Source: Chelonoidis abingdonii
Lineage: Eukaryota; Chordata; Testudines; Testudinidae
DNA: 64,000 nucleotides
Assembly (NCBI RefSeq): GCF_003597395.2
Contig: NC_133771.1
Coordinates: 54,725,475 to 54,789,474 of the forward strand
Reading direction: 5' to 3'
The notes below the pieces were generated by a model. The model had not been told where the DNA came from. It did not search any database and worked only from the letters and a program-made list of their open reading frames with translations. The first letter of the stretch is position 1. The number at the start of each line of letters is the position of its first letter. The position numbers and the translations under genes were made by a program. This document shows positions 1 through 11,655 of the stretch, one piece after another.

Positions 1-446
1 CTATTAATTAAAATTTGAGACTGATGTGAAATCATATTTCATGGGATCACCAGATGGACATGAAATACAACCTTCTGATGACATCACAACTATAAAATAT
101 GTAGGTACTTCTATATTTAGTGGTACTCTGGCTATGTATTCAAATACAGTGCATACACTGCAGAAGGGACTCTCATAATACAAAGTAAAAATAGACATGA
201 AGTCTGAAAATCTGCTATTAAATTTTTCTTGATAGTATTGTAAACTATCTAGAAAAGGAATATATTTAAATTCTTATATACAGAATTGGATATAATCACT
301 GATATATGCCAATTTGGAAAATGTATAGATCTTCACTAGGTAATAATACTGTTCTGAGGTTGACACCATGTTAAAAGCTCTCTGACCTTAGCATTTAATT
401 TCAGAAAGAGAACTACACAAAAATGAGGAGGTTCGTTAAACAGAGA
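1..446. other. No gene or classified repeat seen
   Basis: AT-rich sequence with only short open frames. I see no domain, RNA gene or repeat end that I recognise before the CR1 remnant begins. Confidence 0.4.
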
Positions 447-2462
447 TTAAAGGGTACAGTTCCAAAAGTGAAATCTCTGCAAGCTCCATGGAAACTTTTT
501 AAAGACACCATAATAGAGGCTCAATTTAAATGTATACCCCAAATGAATGTATACCCCAAACTGGCAAATGAAGTATAAAAATACAATTTGGAAGGCCATA
601 AAAATAATAATTGAGAAACAGTTAGTCAAAGACTCAAAAAGTAAGAACTTTTTTTAAGTACATCAGAAGCAGGAAGCCTACTAAAAAACCAGGAGGGCCA
701 CTGGATGATTGAGGTGCTAAAGGAACACTCAAGGACAATAAGGCCACTGTGGAACCTGAGACATTCTTTTCAGGTGACAGATCTGAGGAACTGTCCCACA
801 TTGAGGTATCATTAGAGAAGGTTTTGGAATAAATTGCTAAATTAACATCTTATAAGTCCACCACACCAGATGTATTCACCAAGAGTTCTGCAAGACCCAA
901 CTGATGAAAATGCAAAATACTACTGTAGTCTGTAAGCCATCATTCTAAACTCAGCTTTGGGACTAGAGAGTGGGAGGGTAAGCTAATATGAAAGCCCAAT
1001 TTTTAAAAAGGGCTCGAGAGGTGATCCGTCAATATAAAGGCTGGAACCTGACTTCATACCGGGACAACGGTCTGAAACTATAATAAAGAAAATATTGTCA
1101 GACGTATAGATAGACATAATTTGCTGAGGAAGAGTAACAGGTTTTAAGTAAGGACATCATGCCTCATCATCTACTAGAATTCTTTGAATGGTCAACAAGT
1201 GTGTGGACAAGGGGAGTCCAGTGCGGTATAGTGTACTTAGATTCTCAGAAGCCTTGAGAGTCTCTCACAAAGGCTCTACACAAAGCTTGCCATGGATAAG
1301 AAGGTTCGTCATGGATTGTAACTGCTAAAAGATAGAAACAAAGGGTATGGTATAAATGCGTCAGTTTTCAGACTGGAGAGAGTAAATATGGTGTGCCCCA
1401 ACGTCTGTCATGGACCAGTCCTATTCAACATATTCATAAATGATCTGGAAAAAGGGGTAAACACTGTGAGGTTGGCAAAACTTTGTTGATGATACAAAAT
1501 TACTAAAGATATGTTAAATGTGAAATGCTACAAAAGAGGCAAAGAGCTACAAACGGTCTCTCAAAACTGGTTAGACTGAGCAACAAAAAGACAGATGAAA
1601 TTTAATGTGATAAATGCAAAGTAATGCACATTGGAAGGCATAATCCCACTACACATATAAAATGTGGGGTCTGAATTACTGTTACCACTCAAGAAAGATC
1701 TTGGAGTCATTATGTGGATCGTTCTCTGAAAAATTCAGCTCACTCAATGTGCAGCTGAGTCAGAAAAGCAAACAGATGCTACAATAATTAAGCAAGGTGT
1801 GGAAGATAATAACAGAAAATTATGTATTTTCTCTCTATAATCCATGGTGCCCCATCCTGAATACTGTGTGCCGAGAGTGGTCGCCTCATCTCAAAAAAAG
1901 GGCACCCCAATATGCTTAGGGTGTGGTAAATGATTCCGTATGGAGGAATTAAATAAAACTGGGACTTTCAGGTGAAGAAAAGAGACGGCTAGGGGAGATA
2001 TGATTGATGGTCTATAAAATCAATGACTTGTTGTAGAGAAAGGAGATAAGAAATGGTTGTTTACTATTCTCCACAACACACACAACGTGGGTCCACCAAT
2101 GAAATTAGGTTTAAACAAACAGAAGAGAGTATTTCTTCACAGCACAGTCCAACCTGTGGAACTCCTTGCCAGAGGATTGTTGTGAAACGCCAAGACCATA
2201 ACAGGTTAAAAAAAAAAAAACGGAGATAATTCATGGAGAATAGGTCCATTTCAGTTGGCTATTACCGACATGGGCAGGAATGGTGTCCTGCCTTTGGTTT
2301 CCATACGCTGGGAATGAGCGAGGGATGGATCACTTAATGATTATCTATTCTGTTCATTCCTTCTGGGACACCTGGTACTGGCCACTGTTGGAAGACAGGA
2401 TATTGGGCTAGATGGACCTTTGGTCTGATCCAGTAGGGCCATTTTTATGTTCTTATGTACTT
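447..2462 (+). mobile_element. Decayed CR1 non-LTR retrotransposon
   Basis: This is the 3' half of a CR1-type LINE: part of the reverse transcriptase, then the 3' UTR. Short stretches still translate like CR1 protein, but stops and frameshifts are frequent and no long frame survives. A CR1-like segment (LQAPWKLFKDTIIEAQ) lies at about 480-530. An RT palm segment with FNIFINDLEK-like coding is at about 1425-1455, and a degraded FADD-like region at about 1475-1510. The 3' end carries the usual 'gatggacctttggtctgatc' text followed by ATGTTCTTATGT at about 2448. It is 5' truncated and older than the CR1 copy at 21-23 kb. The family call is from memory of CR1 sequence. Confidence 0.75.
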
Positions 2463-4562
2463 AATATGAGTTCTTGGCACACAAAGCTAAATGCATGTCA
2501 GTTTTTTGTTTGTTTCAGAGGGTTTTACTTTCAAGAATGAAGCTAAATCACTTTCCTAGCAAGCCTGCCTGACCAGTTATTTAGAAGAGAGGTTTCCTTT
2601 TGAGAGCCTGTCATAGACGTTATGTGTCATCTTGGTTCCTGGGCAGCACTGCCAATAGAGGGTCTGCCGGACTTCTTTAAGCTGTGATTAGCGTACTGTG
2701 AGATCTACGTTATGAGATATTGGTGCATGACACCACTTAAATGATTTGGGAAGGAATTTTGCGTTCTGCTGCTTTCCAAAAGGCAATCTATACGGCTTCA
2801 TAGTGCAAATGGGTTCTGCAGTAAACTTGCTACATGTTTCATGCAGATTGTAATGGAATATACCAAACTCTTGAGCATTCAGATATATGCTTATGGATAT
2901 TTCAGGTTATTTCAAGGGCATGTTTGTGATTTGTTTTCCACATGCTCCTCACAAACAGTTGTTTGCACAGCTATCGTATAATGTAATCATTATTAGTTTT
3001 GGGTGTCTGTATGTAATTTCTCAGGATCAGTTTCCCTCCTCAGACTTGACTTTGTGGTAAAATGCATCTGGCTATCCAGGCACTTGTCTTTTCTTAAAGT
3101 AAGTCCTGCTTGTATCGTGATACAAACAGGAGAGAGAGTCATCTTGGCATTGGTTTAGTCTCTGAGATTCATGATGTGTGGCTGTCTTTCCCTTCTCTTA
3201 CTGAGCATTATAGCCAAATTCATCTTGGAGCAACTACATTTAAGTCAAGACTAAAAGGTCAAGGTTGAAGTCAATGGAGTAACACCAGGGAAGAATTAGG
3301 TCCTAATTGTTTCAACCTGTTAGGCAATAGGTTAATCTGCCTATTGAAAAACAGCTCTATAAATATCTGTTTATTCTTGCTCCGTTGCTCTGTATGGTTT
3401 ATTTGCTGTTCAGTAAGTGCAGTCAGTATGATTCTTAAAAAATAAAACCCTATTAAAGTAAATGAATGACATATTACTAAAATCAGCAGTATATTTTTGC
3501 CTTGTTTTAACTAGTCATTTAAAATTGAAATGGCCTAGTATGAAGTGCTGATGGTATTTTTTATTTCTGCTTTCTTCTATTGCAGCAGTGTCAATTCATT
3601 TTAATTTATTGTGCCTATATAGTTGTGGCAGGGTTTCCAGTTTAGAAATATAATTTTCTTCTTGCTAAAACAGGTCATTTATTAACTTCTATATAATTCT
3701 AGAGAGAAAGTTCATTTCTAGAATGTTACTATTCTTCAGTCTCAACATTTATTTTAATTTTTAACAAACAAAATATGCAATCCTCTTTTATACAGAATTG
3801 TTATTAGCAAATTAATTTTGTGCTGTGTTGTCATAATGTGATAACAGCACAGCTGGGAGCAAACCAGATTGCTTCATTTCTCTGACCCACTTTAATATGC
3901 AACATTTCGATGCATCATTGTTACTAAGCAAAGTCCAATTGAAATCAATGAGGCAAGTCTCTCATTCATGTCAAGGGAACTCTACATAATACAAAGTAAT
4001 GCATAATGGAATGAATACCTAAATGAATACCTAAGCTGCTCATGGAACAATGTACTGATCCCATAACATATAACAGCAAAAATGTTATTTATTCTTACTG
4101 CATAGTAACTCCTGTATATTTTCAAACAATCCAACATACTATCATACATACACAAAAAATACATCAAAATAACATTATTAGAATATTTCCATTAGCCTCA
4201 TTTTCACAAACAGCTGAACTGTTTTAGATAAAATTTCTCAGAACAATTCAGCCTGAAGAAGATACCAGACATGGGAAATTTCATCATGAACGGTTAAAGT
4301 TTGGCAAAGTTATAGGCAACTGAAAACAGATTGTTGGGCAACCTTAATAATAGGTTGAACTGCCTCACCCACCTATAATATTACCATATTACAACATGTT
4401 AATATCACAACACAAATCTTGTCATTTAGATTATGGCCGTTCAAATTATACATATTTACTGCAGTCTTTCCTCACCTATCATAAGTCCAATATTAGTGCA
4501 TGTGAGAATCCACCCCAACATCTTTTTATTTAGAACAATATCCAGTGATAATACATTTTATT
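2463..4562. other. Non-coding DNA, no gene seen
   Basis: About 2.1 kb without a convincing coding frame or RNA gene. Around 3265-3290 there is a short 'gtcaatggagtaacaccaggg' text that recalls an amniote SINE-like repeat, but it is too short to classify. Open frames here are short and overlap on both strands. Confidence 0.4.
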
Positions 4563-5105
4563 CTAATTACAGTAGGAAGAAAATAACAATAGTCTCTTCT
4601 TATGTACCTTACAAGGACATTTCCACAGTAAATTATTCATAGCATGCTGCTGATGCCACCGGCAAGCAGTGCGAATAAAACTCACACCATCCTGGTTTCG
4701 TTTAAAGGCCTTTGGCTGCAGTTTTATTGTATTTGACCATATAAAACCTTTACTCAGATTAACCACTCTGCTAGCACAAGACCCCTGCAACCTTCCAAGG
4801 ATTCTTGCCTCCCAAGAGACAAAAACAGATGCATTTTTGCATTTTTTCATCAGAGCACTGGACCTAGCTGCTCAAATCGTGCAAACAGCATAGTCAAGGA
4901 AGCCATATTTGACTCTGCAGAGAACAGGGTTGATGCTATCATTTACATATCTCCTTTTTGGTGTATACAAATAGTGGATCACTTGGAATTCTCCCAGTGC
5001 TTCCCTGAACATCAAGCTCACATGGAAAACCCATAGCTGAGACAACAGGATTTCCTCAAGTGGACATGTTGCCTCTCCAAGTTCAACCAATTTCTTCTGA
5101 GCCAT
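4563..5105 (-). pseudogene. Unidentified coding-like stretch with one in-frame stop
   Basis: On the minus strand a frame runs from an ATG at 5105 to a stop at 4563, broken only once, near 4870. That gives two pieces of 77 and 95 codons in the same frame. The first begins MAQKKLVELGEATCPLEE and the second MKKCKNASVFVSWEAR. The second is rich in Lys, Arg, Cys and Trp. The frame also stays open upstream of the ATG for some codons, so this ATG need not be a true start. I do not recognise the protein. It could be a processed pseudogene, a relic of a transposase, or chance. No poly-A tail or domain settles the question. Confidence 0.3.
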
Positions 5106-5629
5106 ATGTGAAAATTTATTTTCAGTCCTATTGTTGACTCTAGAGTAATGACAGAAAATTTAGAAATGAAGATAAAAATTACTGCCACAAATAAGACACT
5201 ATTTTAGTCTTTCGTGTTCCCAGACCAAGGTCTAGAGACTCTCCAGTCATATTGGTGATTGATCCTTTTCCTTCCAAGAGCTACTGTTAGCATCTTTGAA
5301 AGGGGAACCATCACAGATTGTAGCTCTTGCCTCTGTCCCTACTGCCTTTTGAAAAAAATGAAGTCCTTGCTACCTTGGAACCATAGCAAGATTGGAAGTT
5401 GGGTGTACGTGGTTTCTAAGCATAGGAAGGTAGAGTGAGTGTCCATTTCTGCCCTCATCTCCTTTCACACCCAAACCTTCCAGGACAGCCCCTGTGACCT
5501 GTCTGGTTTAATCTAACCAGTCATAGAAGAGGAAATCCCATGTGACCAGTTTCCATGGAAGTTACCCTTGGTGATATTAATGCGTACTCCATCCTTGCCA
5601 CAATGGGCAAAAAAGCAAACCAACCAACT
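5106..5629. other. No gene seen
   Basis: No long frame or recognisable repeat end was found between the coding-like stretch and the LTR-like block. Confidence 0.35.
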
Positions 5630-6319
5630 GTGATGTTCTGTTCCTCAGGGGAACATACAGCACCACTATGTTCATCCTTATAATATGATTATGTGGTATC
5701 TAAGCAAGGTTTGTCATGTTGGGTGTCTTTGAAAGGCTCACGATGTACTGAGCATTGTTGTTATGGTAATGTAATAGTAACTGTTATAGTAAATTTATAG
5801 GTTATAATTTCATGTATTTAGTTATGAGGCTGAAAATGTGTCCTTGTGGCTTAAAGTAAGCCCAAGCAAAAACGCTCCAGAAGCAGAGGGGCAGTTCACA
5901 CCTCATCAGAGCATGTATAGTACAAACCCAGCCCAACCTCACAGGAATAAAGGACACTGGCCTAGGCAGAAACAAAGGCTTTGTTGGACTCTCGAGTGAG
6001 TCACCCTCCTTCCCTTGGTCAATTGGGGACTATGATGAGGTAATGCTCACCTGACCCTGAAGGGATGGGGCAAAACCAAGAGGGAAGAAAGGACATGATA
6101 AAAGGGAGAGACATTTGCCATGCTCTTCCTCTCTCTTCCATCTCTATCTACAGACATCACCACCAAGCAACTGAAGTGCTGATCAAAGGGAGAGATTGGC
6201 TGAAGGGCAACCAGCCAGACTGTGGTGAGAATCATATAAGTTTTTAAGGACACCAAAAGTATTAAGACCAGCTTAGAATGCTGACAAGGCTGAATCCCAT
6301 CTCTGTCACTCCAGGTGCA
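5630..6319 (+). repeat. LTR-like repeat fragment
   Basis: The text from about 5700 (gttgggtgtctttgaaaggc) to 'gtcactccaggtgca' at 6319 matches my memory of a turtle endogenous-retrovirus LTR, including 'cagttcacacctcatcagag' near 5892. No coding frame is present. The 5' boundary and orientation are not proven from the window. The next LTR begins a few bases after its end. Confidence 0.4.
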
Positions 6320-6326
6320 GAGGTGA

Positions 6327-7108
6327 TGTCATAAACAGATGGTTAAGGGTTAATGTCTCTTTTACCTGTAAAGGGTTAAGAAGCTCAGTGAATCTGGCTG
6401 ACACCTGACTAGAGGACCAATGGGGGGACAAGATACTTTCAAATCTTGGTGGAGGGAAGTCTTTGTTTGTGTTGTTTGTTTTGTTCGTTGTTCGCTCTTG
6501 GGACAAAGAGGGACCAGACATATAACCAGACTGTCCAAATCTTTCTGAATCAGTCTTTCATGTTTCAAAATTGTAAGTATAGCCAGGCAAGGTGGATTAG
6601 TCTTATGTTTGTTTTCTTTCAACTTGTGAATGCTTTTCCTTTTGCTGGAAGGATTTTTACCTCTGTTTTTCTGTAACTTTGAATCTAAGGCTGGCGGGGG
6701 AGGTCCCTCTAGTCTATATGAATCTGAATACCCTGTAAAGCATTTTCCATCCTTATTTTACAGAGATAATTTTTACTTTTTCCTTTCTTTAATTAAAAGC
6801 GTTCTCTTTTAAGAACCTGATTGATTTTTTCCTAGTTTTAAAATCCAAGGGATTGAGTCTGAACTCACCAGGGACTGGTGGGGGGAAAGGAGAGGGGGAA
6901 GGTTAACTTCTCCTTCTTTTAATACCAAAGGAGTTTGGGTCTTGGGTTCCCCAGGGAAGGTTTTGGGGGAACAGAAGTGTGCCAAACACTATATTTTTGG
7001 CTGGTGGTAGCGTTACCAGATCTAAGCTAGGAATTAAGCTTAGAAGGGTCCATGCAGGTCCCCACTTTTTGGACGCTAAAGTTGGAAGTGGAGTAAAAAA
7101 CCATGACA
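6327..7108 (+). repeat. Solo LTR, TGTCAT...ATGACA ends
   Basis: The block begins TGTCATAAACAGATGG and ends ACCATGACA, so its termini form a 6-bp inverted repeat, as retroviral LTRs do. No internal region or second LTR is adjacent, so it is a solo LTR, presumably left by LTR-LTR recombination. It belongs to the same family as the minus-strand copy at 28673-29545. The two share the start, a CTGAYYAGAGGACCAAT-like motif and a 19-bp motif (TTTACCTGTAAAGGGTTAA at 6361-6379). The target duplication is unclear. GAGG occurs at 6320-6323 and 7109-7112, which would fit if the element starts three bases earlier, at TGATG. Confidence 0.65.
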
Positions 7109-7112
7109 GAGG

Positions 7113-7956
7113 CCCACAAGGATTTTAAAAATTAATACTTGGCACTCTAGTCTTGTATTAAACACCCAAGGTTACAGCATTTCTCTGATCTTGGCTTGGT
7201 AAACACTGGCACCATCCAAATGCAACAAAACTCCCTTTGAATCCAGGAAAGAACACTTGGAAATTCCTCCCTGTGGGGTGCCCTCATGCCCTTTCACACC
7301 CTTTCCCCAGGGAAGAGCTGAAAAAGGAAACAAAGAAAATTAGCTGTGGCTACCAGCTAATCAAACAATATGCACAAACCTCTTAGGACACCAAGAATCC
7401 AATCCTCTTCTTAAAAAAGGTAAATTTTGTTAAGAACAAAAAGAGAGAAAATACATCTTGAACTTAGGCTTTTGCTAGATTTTAAAAGAGCAATTCCAAA
7501 ACTCAAGAACTCAAAATAGCTTTCTTGGGGGTTCAGATTAAAGGTTACAAGCAAACAAAAGCATCTGGAGTTAGTACAGAGGAATCTGCAAACCAATAAA
7601 AAATAATCCTAATCACATCTCATTAACATTCTGATCTACTTACACATTGGAGTTCAGATAAGTAGTTCTAGGCATGATCTGATGATTTATAATCATACTT
7701 GGCTTAGCTGCTTATAGCATGGCTGCCCTGTCCCTTCAGCCCAGAGAGAACAGATAGAGGGAAAGTTTATTTCCCAATTTAAAAAAGTTTTACTTTCCTG
7801 TTTGCTCTTCTGGTCAAATGCCCACTTTTTTTCTTTACCTGGAGGACTTTTTAACCCTTTGCAGGTAAAGTAAATACAGAACAGCTACCAGAATGGAATT
7901 TACAGCTAACTGGCTGGTTGGGTGTTAACCTCTCCCCCACCCTTTTATTTATTACA
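7113..7956 (-). repeat. LTR-like repeat, minus strand
   Basis: Read on the minus strand this starts TGTAATAAATAAAAGGGTGG at 7956. It runs through 'acccaaccagccagttagct' and a TTTACCTGCAAAGGGTTAA motif (7851-7869). I remember it as a turtle solo-LTR family distinct from the neighbour at 6327-7108. The distal end (near 7113-7190) is uncertain and no target duplication was found. There is no coding potential. Confidence 0.5.
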
Positions 7957-8149
7957 AATGTGTTTTGCTATTATCATTTGGCCAAATCTAACTTGTTATG
8001 CTTTGACTTATAATCACTTACAATCTCTCATAGTTAATTTTGTTGTTGTTGTTTATTCTACCTGATGTAGTATGTTTGTTTTGACACATGTCAGAGACTT
8101 CAAGTGGGATAACAAGCATGGTACATATGAATTTATATGTTAAATTGAT

Positions 8150-8440
8150 GAACTCATATAAGCTTGCAGTGTCCAGCAGCCATAACTGGACACTGAAAGA
8201 CAGAGGTTCCTAGAGGAGTGTCTGGGACCAGAGATATTGGCTAGTATCATTCGGTTCCACAATCCAAGGAACAGCTTACATGCTAGAGGCTATGTGTGAA
8301 CAGCCCAGGAGTGGGGGTTCTCACAGCAGAGCAGGGTCAGGCTGGTTCCCAGAGTCAAGGATTGGAGTGACCTAGCAGATCACCAGTCTGGATAATACCA
8401 GAGGGGAACATCACACCAGACAACCAAAAAACATAATCCC
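8150..8440 (+). repeat. LTR-like fragment
   Basis: Text such as 'ttcggttccacaatcc' and 'gaacagcccaggagtgggg' matches my memory of the 3' part of a turtle LTR. It contains a perfect 10-bp hairpin at 8167-8195 (stem CAGTGTCCAG, 9-nt loop). Boundaries are approximate. Confidence 0.35.
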
Positions 8441-8504
8441 ACGGAAGTAGGGAGCTGCATATGCATAGTAAAAAAATTAATCATAAAAATATAATGGCTA
8501 CAAG

Positions 8505-8935
8505 TAGGGCTGTTGATTAATCACAGTTCACTCACACAATAAATTTAAAAAAATCATGATTAAAAAAATGAATCACAATTAATCACAGGTTTAATCAAAT
8601 TGTTAAATGATAGATTACCAATTGAAATGTATTAAGTATTTGAAATGTTTTTCTAAATTTTTAAAATACATTGATTTCAATGACAATACAGAATACAAAG
8701 TGTACACTATTCACTTTATATTACTTTTATTACAAATATTGGCACTGTAAAAATGATAAAAGAAATAGTATTTTTCAATTCACCTCAGAAAAGTACTGTA
8801 GTCCAATCTCTATCATGAAAATGCAACTTACAAATGTAGTAGGTTTTTTTGTTAAATAACTGCACTCAAAAACAAAACAATGTAAAACTTTAGAGCCTAT
8901 AAGTCCACTCTGTCCTACATCTTGTTCAGCCAATC
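8505..8935. repeat. Left inverted arm of the hAT element
   Basis: This is the inverted counterpart of 11748-12131. Its inner part (about 8900-8970) reads, on the minus strand, like the 3' end of a hAT transposase (VNKLVxLxxWLN type). The arm therefore seems to carry an antisense copy of the gene's tail, as in foldback derivatives. Confidence 0.65.
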
Positions 8936-9239
8936 ACAAAGAGAAACAAGTTTGTTTACATTTATGTGAGATAATGCTGCCCACATTGTAATTACAATGA
9001 CACCTGAAAATGAGAACAGGAGTTTTCATGGCACTGTTGTAGCTCGCATCTCAAGATATTTATGTGCCATGAGATTCATATACCACTTCATGTTTCGGCC
9101 ATCATTCCAGAGGACATGCTTCAATGCTTATGACAGTTAAAAAAAAAAAATGTATTAGTTAAATTTGTGATTGAACTGCTTGGGGGAGAACTATGTCTCC
9201 AGCTCTATTTTACTTGCAATCTGACATATTTCATGTTGT

Positions 9240-9528
9240 AGCAGTCTCAGGTGATGAACCAGCACATGTTCATTTTAAGAACACTTTCACTTCAAATTTG
9301 AAAAAAAATGCAAAGAAGATACCAATGTGAAATTTCGAAAGATAGCTACAGCACTTGACCCAACATTTAGGAATCTAAAGTGCCTACCAAAATCTGAGAG
9401 GGATGAGGTGAGGAACATGCTTTCAGAAGTCTTAAAAAAGCAACAATCCAATGCGAAAACTACCAAAGAGAAAATCAATCTTCTGCAGGTGGCATCTGAC
9501 TCAGATAATGAAAATGAACATGCTTTGA
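9240..9528 (+). pseudogene. hAT transposase fragment
   Basis: The frame translates as FRKIATALDPTFRNLKCLP followed by SERDEVRNMLSEVLKKQQ. This is the typical 'TALDPRFK' region of ZBED/Ac-like hAT transposases, which precedes the C-terminal dimerisation domain. Coding starts earlier in decayed form, and the fragment is cut at 9528 by the Penelope-like insertion. Downstream of the insertion, 11705-11755 resumes with coding for a RYRAEP-like motif, then stops where the rest has been deleted. It cannot make an active enzyme. Confidence 0.7.
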
Positions 9529-9529
9529 G

Positions 9530-11551
9530 TCCACATGGACTCCTCCTGAGGTTCAAAATGACAGTCTGGACCTATGCATTGAATGCTTCCTCCGATGCGC
9601 ACAGGCAGAAATTGTGGAAAAACAACATCGTTTGCCTCATAACCTAAGTCGTACAGAATGCAATGCCATCCACAGCCTCAGAAACCACCCTGACATTATC
9701 ATCAAAGAGGCTGATAAAGGAGGTGCTGTTGTCGTCATGAACAGGTCTGACTACCAAAAGGAGGCTGCCAGACAACTCTCCAATACCAAATTCTACAGGC
9801 CACTTCCCTCAGATCCCACTGAGGAACACGCTAAGAAACTGCAACATCTACTCAGGACACTCCCTACACTAACACTGGAACAAATCAACATACCCTTAGA
9901 GCCCCGACCAGGCTTATTTTATCTACTACCCAAGATCCACAAACCCAGAAATCCTGGACTCCCCATCATCTTGGGCATTGGCACTCTCACTGAAGGACTG
10001 TCTGGATATGTGGACTCTCTACTCAGACCCTATGCCACCAGCACTCCCAGCTATCTCCGTGACACCACTGATTTCCTGAGGAAACTACAATGCATTGGTC
10101 ACCTCCCAGAAAACACCATCCTAGCCACCATGGATGTAGAGGCTCTCTACACAAACATCCCACACACAGATGGAATACAAGCTGTCAGGAACAGTATCCC
10201 TGATGATGCCACAGCACAACTGGCTGCTGAGCTCTGTGCCTTTATACTCACACACAACTATTTCAAGTTTGATGACAATATATATCTCCAGGTCAGTGGC
10301 ACTGCTATGGGCACCCGCATGGCCCCACAATACGCCAATATTTTTATGGCTGACCTGGAACAACGCTTCCTCAGCTCTCGTCCACTCACGCCCCTTCTCT
10401 ACCTACGCTACATTGATGACATCTTCATCATCTGGACCCATGGGAAGGAGACTCTAGAAAAATTCCACCACGATTTCAACAACTTCCACCCCACCATCAA
10501 CCTCAGCCTGGACCAATCTACACGGGAGGTCCACTTTCTAGACACCACGGTGCAAATAAGTGATGGTCACATTAACACCACCCTATATCGAAAACCTACC
10601 GACCGCTATGCCTACCTTCATGCCTCCAGCTTCCATCCCGGGCACATCACACGATCCATTGTCTACAGCCAAGCACTGAGGTACAACCGCATCTGCTCTA
10701 ACCCCGCAGACAGAGACCAACACCTACAAAATCTCCACCAAGCATTCTCAAAACTACAATACCCGCACGAGGAAATTAGGAAACAGATCAACAGAGCCAG
10801 ACGTGTACCCAGAAGCCTCCTACTGCAAGACAAACCCAAGAAAGAAACCAACAGGACTCCACTGGCCATCACATACAGCCCCCAGCTAAAACCCCTCCAA
10901 CGCATCATCAGGGATCTACAACCCATCCTGGACAATGATCCCACACTTTCACAGGTCTTGGGTGGCAGGCCAATCCTTGCCCACAGACAACCTGCCAACC
11001 TGAAACGTATTCTCACCAGCAACTGCACACCGTACCATAGTAACTCTAGCTCAGGAACCAATCCATGCAACAAACCTCGATGCCAACTCTGCCCACATAT
11101 CTACACCAGCGACACCATCACAGGACCTAACCAGATCAGCCATACCATCACTGGTTCATTCACCTGCACGTCCACCAATGTAATATACGCCATCATATGC
11201 CAGCAATGCCCCTCTGCTATGTACATCGGCCAAACTGGACAGTCACTACGGAAAAGGATAAATGGACACAAATCAGATATCAGGAATGGCAATATACAAA
11301 AACCTGTAGGAGAGCACTTCAACCTCCCTGGCCACACTATAGCAGACCTTAAGGTGGCCATCCTGCAGCAAAAAAACTTCAGGACCAGACTTCAAAGAGA
11401 AACTGCTGAGCTTCAGTTCATCTGCAAATTTGACACCATCAGCTCAGGATTAAACAAACACTGTGAATGGCTTGCCAACTACAGAACCAGTTTCTCCTCC
11501 CTTGGTTTTCACACCTCAACTGTTAGAACATGGCCTCATCCTCCTGACTGA
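9530..11551 (+). CDS. Penelope-like reverse transcriptase with GIY-YIG endonuclease
   Basis: This copies RNA into DNA at a nicked target. The frame is open from the insertion point to the stop at 11551, about 674 codons. The codon at 9614 is GTG, so the frame enters by truncation and no true start is visible. Seen in order, numbered from 9614: ADKGGAVVV near residue 35, FYLLPKIHKP, RT motif A (TMDVEALYTNIP, about 172), motif B (GTAMGTRMAPQYAN), the catalytic YIDD at 266-269, HFLDTTV, a Cys pair region (CNKPRCQLC), and the GIY-YIG endonuclease (YAIICQQCP ... YIGQTGQSLRKR, about 526-545). Combining this RT with a C-terminal GIY-YIG domain is diagnostic of Penelope-like elements. No internal stop or frameshift is visible, so the insertion looks younger than its hAT host. 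Confidence 0.9.
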   Translation, partial: STWTPPEVQNDSLDLCIECFLRCAQAEIVEKQHRLPHNLSRTECNAIHSLRNHPDIIIKEADKGGAVVVMNRSDYQKEAARQLSNTKFYRPLPSDPTEEHAKKLQHLLRTLPTLTLEQINIPLEPRPGLFYLLPKIHKPRNPGLPIILGIGTLTEGLSGYVDSLLRPYATSTPSYLRDTTDFLRKLQCIGHLPENTILATMDVEALYTNIPHTDGIQAVRNSIPDDATAQLAAELCAFILTHNYFKFDDNIYLQVSGTAMGTRMAPQYANIFMADLEQRFLSSRPLTPLLYLRYIDDIFIIWTHGKETLEKFHHDFNNFHPTINLSLDQSTREVHFLDTTVQISDGHINTTLYRKPTDRYAYLHASSFHPGHITRSIVYSQALRYNRICSNPADRDQHLQNLHQAFSKLQYPHEEIRKQINRARRVPRSLLLQDKPKKETNRTPLAITYSPQLKPLQRIIRDLQPILDNDPTLSQVLGGRPILAHRQPANLKRILTSNCTPYHSNSSSGTNPCNKPRCQLCPHIYTSDTITGPNQISHTITGSFTCTSTNVIYAIICQQCPSAMYIGQTGQSLRKRINGHKSDIRNGNIQKPVGEHFNLPGHTIADLKVAILQQKNFRTRLQRETAELQFICKFDTISSGLNKHCEWLANYRTSFSSLGFHTSTVRTWPHPPD

Positions 11552-11616
11552 ACTAACCTCATCTCTAGCTTGCTTGCATATATATACCTGCCCCTGGAAA
11601 TTTCCACTATATGCAT

Positions 11617-11655
11617 CTGACAAAATGGGTATTCACCCACGAAAGCTCATGCTCC
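11617..11655 (+). ncRNA. Degenerate hammerhead-like motif in the Penelope-like tail
   Basis: The text reads CTGACAA, a hairpin (TGGGT-ATTC-ACCCA), GAAA, then a short AGC-TCAT-GCT hairpin. The copy at 36695 has CTGACGA here. This one has an A in place of the invariant core G (11622), so it would be expected to be inactive. It is annotated to mark the family's motif. Confidence 0.35.

Noticed and set aside
9614..9616. Start codon of the Penelope-like protein
   Set aside because: The codon is GTG and the frame is open upstream to the insertion point, so it is not a start.
10121..11361. Minus-strand and alternate-frame ORFs (80, 86, 95 and 136 codons)
   Set aside because: Shadows of the Penelope-like coding frame.
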